This document shows positions 61,916-64,000 of a stretch of 64,000 nt of DNA, one piece after another. The stretch comes from RBC038 sp041390625. Its GTDB lineage: Bacteria > Chloroflexota > Dehalococcoidia > UBA2979. The stretch covers positions 62,001 to 126,000 of the forward strand of contig JAWKPM010000004.1 in assembly GCA_041390625.1 (NCBI GenBank). The letters are read 5' to 3'. How positions within the stretch are numbered: the first letter of the stretch is position 1; each line of letters begins with the position of its first letter. The notes under the pieces are model-generated. The model had not been told where the DNA came from, ran no database searches, and saw nothing but the letters and a program-made list of their open reading frames with translations. The translations under genes and the position numbers were made by a program.

Positions 61916-63559
61916 TCAGTAGGGCGGCGGGAACGGGCTGGCCGGCGTGTCCGGCGCCTCGACGTCGGGCTCGGTACGGATCTCCGGCGCCTCCTCGCCG
62001 CGAGGCGGTCGCGCGCGAATCTCGTCGGTGATGGGACTCCCGGCCTCCCACGCGATGAGCGCGGCCGTCAGCGGCTCGAGCTCCTCCGCCGATGGGAAGT
62101 GCCCGCCGTACCGCGCACGATCGAACTCCGCGGCGATCGGCACGAACGGCGGCGCCTCGAGGACGCGATTCGCCACCGCCGCGAACTCGAGCGGCGTCTC
62201 CCCCGCCCGAGGCGCGAATTGCCGCTCGCTGGCGTCGCCCACCGCGCGCGCATACAGGCGATAGACCGCGTGTCGATCGAGCCAGCGCCCGTCCATCGCC
62301 TCGCGTGGGGGCCTGGAGGGCAGGATCTGCCGCAGCAGTCCGCCCAGTCCGAGGCCGGACGCCGTGGCGCGCTCCTCGGCGTATCCGCGCTCGTCACTCC
62401 GATCGAGGCGGCGGAAGATCAGGCGCGCGAGGTACCAGACGCCGCCGGCCGCGAGGCCCAGCGCAATGATGCGCAGCGCCTCGCGGATCCACGTGGGCAC
62501 CTCCCACTGGCCCGCCTCGCGCTCGGCGTTCGGGTCGACCGCGCGAGCGTTGTCGAGCGCGCGCTGGAGGAACGAGAAGTCCGCGACCCCGAGCAGTCCG
62601 CCGAGCAGTCGCTCGACGACCCAGAAGATCGGCGTCAGCACGATCACCAGCAGGAAGCTGATCACCTTCAGAATGCCGTCCCCGATCAGACCGAGGACCG
62701 CGCCGGCGTTCAGCGCCGCGAGCAGGCTGAACACGAGCGCGACCGCGGCGAGCGCACCGAGCGTCACGAGGACCGACACGGCCCACGGCGCCCGCCTCGC
62801 GAGCGATTCACCCTGGTCCGTCGTCCGCGCCGCGTTCGCGATCGCGAGCGTCAGCACGCCACAGACGAAGTAGCTCACGGCCGGCACGCCGACGCTCACC
62901 GATGTGGCCGAGGCCGCGATGACCGCAACGAGGACGACCGGGAAGCTCAGCGAGAAGGAGCGCAGCGACCGCTCGAAGCGATAGGCGGACCGGCCGGCGA
63001 CGAGGAACCGCACCCACATGACGAGGAGCGCCGCGATGAGCGCCATGTACGAGCGGCCCTCGACGTTCGCGGGGTCGGGGTCGGCGATGAACAGCAAGGG
63101 ATCGGGAGGCGCGCGCAGCGGCGAGTCGGGGCGATCGAGGAAGCGCGCCAGGCCGCTGGAGTCCCACACACGCAGGTCGCCGGCGAGCACGAGGTGGAAC
63201 AGCGCGTTCAGCGCGAGGAACGACACCGCGATCCCCAGCACCGGCCCGAGTGCTCCGATGCGGGCACGAGTGATGCCGCGCGACAGGAAGTAGGCTGCGA
63301 AGACGGCGAGGAGAATCGCCCAGAACGGCGGCCCCGTGACCACCGATTCCGAGGCGCTCCGCGCGATCCGCGCCGCCTCCTCGGCCGCTACGAGGTCCCG
63401 AGCCTGGCTCTGCGCCACGATCAGGTCGATCTTCGCCGCGAGGTCGCGCAAGGCGCTCCGCTCGAGGACCGTCGCGAAGGCGCGCATCGCGACGAACCAC
63501 GCCAGCGCCTCAGTGACGAGGAACAGCACCTCGGCGGTGAGTCGCAGGCGCGTGTTCAC
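61916..63559 (-). CDS. DUF4129-domain membrane protein
   Basis: 547 residues. About eight hydrophobic segments cover 1-320, a further helix lies near 360-380, and the C-terminal domain (about 430-500) has HAVYRLYARAVGDASERQFAPRAGETPLEFA, the DUF4129 signature. Such domains usually sit at the end of bacterial transglutaminase-like proteins and follow MoxR and DUF58 genes. Here the DUF58 gene directly precedes it (GTGA overlap). Confidence 0.85.
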   Translation of the reverse strand: MNTRLRLTAEVLFLVTEALAWFVAMRAFATVLERSALRDLAAKIDLIVAQSQARDLVAAEEAARIARSASESVVTGPPFWAILLAVFAAYFLSRGITRARIGALGPVLGIAVSFLALNALFHLVLAGDLRVWDSSGLARFLDRPDSPLRAPPDPLLFIADPDPANVEGRSYMALIAALLVMWVRFLVAGRSAYRFERSLRSFSLSFPVVLVAVIAASATSVSVGVPAVSYFVCGVLTLAIANAARTTDQGESLARRAPWAVSVLVTLGALAAVALVFSLLAALNAGAVLGLIGDGILKVISFLLVIVLTPIFWVVERLLGGLLGVADFSFLQRALDNARAVDPNAEREAGQWEVPTWIREALRIIALGLAAGGVWYLARLIFRRLDRSDERGYAEERATASGLGLGGLLRQILPSRPPREAMDGRWLDRHAVYRLYARAVGDASERQFAPRAGETPLEFAAVANRVLEAPPFVPIAAEFDRARYGGHFPSAEELEPLTAALIAWEAGSPITDEIRARPPRGEEAPEIRTEPDVEAPDTPASPFPPPY

Positions 63560-64000
63560 GGCGTCGCCTCGAGCATCCCCTCGGGCGGACGCCGCACCTC
63601 GAGATCGCGCACGTAGGGCTCGACGTCGTGGACGGGGATCGGGCCGAGCGGCTGCTCCCAGGGGATGTCGGAGGTCTTCACGACGTAGACGTTGTGACCC
63701 TCGCTTCGCAGGCGGCGCAGCGTCGCCGCGAGGTCGGCAGGCATGAGCGCCGCCACCACGACGACCGAGGCGCCCACCGGCAGCGCGTGCTGGCGGCTCT
63801 CCAGCTCGCCGGCCAGCGCAGACGTGGTGAATGGCGCGATCACCGCCAGCGCCTCCAGCAGGCGGAGCAGCTGCTCGGGGTGGCTGCTCGCGCCGATGCG
63901 GATCGGGCGGTCGGCGTCGGGGAACGATCCGTTCGCGACCAGGCCGACGGCGTCACCGGCCTCGGCGACGTGGCGGGCGATCGAGGCCGCGACGGACACG
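63556..64000 (-). CDS. DUF58-family protein, C-terminal part (cut by the window edge)
   Basis: The visible 148 codons read as the C-terminal portion of a DUF58 protein: the vWA-like ASIARHVAEAGDAVGLVANG strand-turn, then a stretch with VGASVVVVAALMPADLAATLRRL. The gene extends beyond 64000, so its start is not visible and an internal GTG seen here should not be taken as the start. Its stop overlaps the DUF4129 start. Confidence 0.8.
   Translation of the reverse strand, partial: VSVAASIARHVAEAGDAVGLVANGSFPDADRPIRIGASSHPEQLLRLLEALAVIAPFTTSALAGELESRQHALPVGASVVVVAALMPADLAATLRRLRSEGHNVYVVKTSDIPWEQPLGPIPVHDVEPYVRDLEVRRPPEGMLEATP

Noticed and set aside
61580..63616. 678-codon plus-strand ORF across the DUF4129 gene
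   Set aside because: Very rich in Arg, Glu, Asp and Pro with no domain, and antisense to a protein with clear membrane helices and a DUF4129 domain.

Overview
The window is about 68-70% GC and densely packed, with very short intergenic gaps and many ATGA, GTGA and TGATG start/stop overlaps. GTG starts are common. I see no transposase, phage gene, CRISPR array, rRNA or tRNA. The gene mix suggests a member of the Chloroflexota, most like the Dehalococcoidia/SAR202/Tepidiformales side: CaiB/BaiF CoA transferases, multiple SDRs, DUF35 Zn-ribbon plus thiolase, Ldh-type dehydrogenase, HpcH aldolase, crotonyl-CoA carboxylase/reductase, SCO1664-type protein, Rex, MreB, and an atp operon in the order I/Z-a-c-b-delta-alpha-gamma-beta-epsilon. 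The phylum assignment is inference from gene content; no marker tree was possible.

Layout. 0-4 kb: CNNM/CBS membrane protein, sortase, inorganic pyrophosphatase, and a two-domain rhodanese whose catalytic Cys codon is an in-frame TGA followed by a SECIS-like hairpin (candidate selenoprotein). 4-16 kb: a catabolic block with an MFS transporter, three SDRs (two of them tandem paralogues resembling the (3R)-hydroxyacyl-CoA dehydrogenase domain of MFE-2), an overlapping pair of class III CoA transferases, esterase, methyltransferase, Ogt (with a GAAC-N4-GTTC SOS-like box), HpcH aldolase and Ldh dehydrogenase. 16-18.4 kb: DM13 protein, a remnant of a second dam 3' end, a small membrane ORF and an intact dam. 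18.5-22.6 kb: amt-glnB-glnD nitrogen operon preceded by six GAAAC-like pentamers at an exact 11-bp period, like a GlnR operator.

22.7-37.5 kb: Nudix, Ccr, two secreted proteins, LOG protein, DehI-like protein, SCO1664-like protein, inositol monophosphatase family, hotdog thioesterase pair, DUF35/thiolase pair, DUF6886 and nitroreductase. 37.5-46.5 kb: ABC exporter, HIBADH-family reductase, degenerate HD-GYP protein, IspH, two atypical OmpR-type response regulators with phased CTGAC repeats upstream, alpha/beta hydrolase, VanZ-like and SUMF1-like proteins. 46.5-50.7 kb: Rex (with its own candidate operator), MreB, MurA carrying Asp instead of the catalytic Cys, and an exported protein.

50.8-58.3 kb: complete F1Fo ATP synthase operon on the minus strand. 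58.4-64 kb: bifunctional-nuclease family protein, DUF951, PyrF-MurI overlap, ComB family, DUF4129 protein and the truncated DUF58 gene. Taken together the window shows acyl-CoA/C4 metabolism (CoA transferases, SDRs, Ccr), nitrogen sensing (Amt/PII/GlnD), redox control (Rex), cell-wall synthesis (MurA, MurI, MreB) and energy conservation (ATP synthase).
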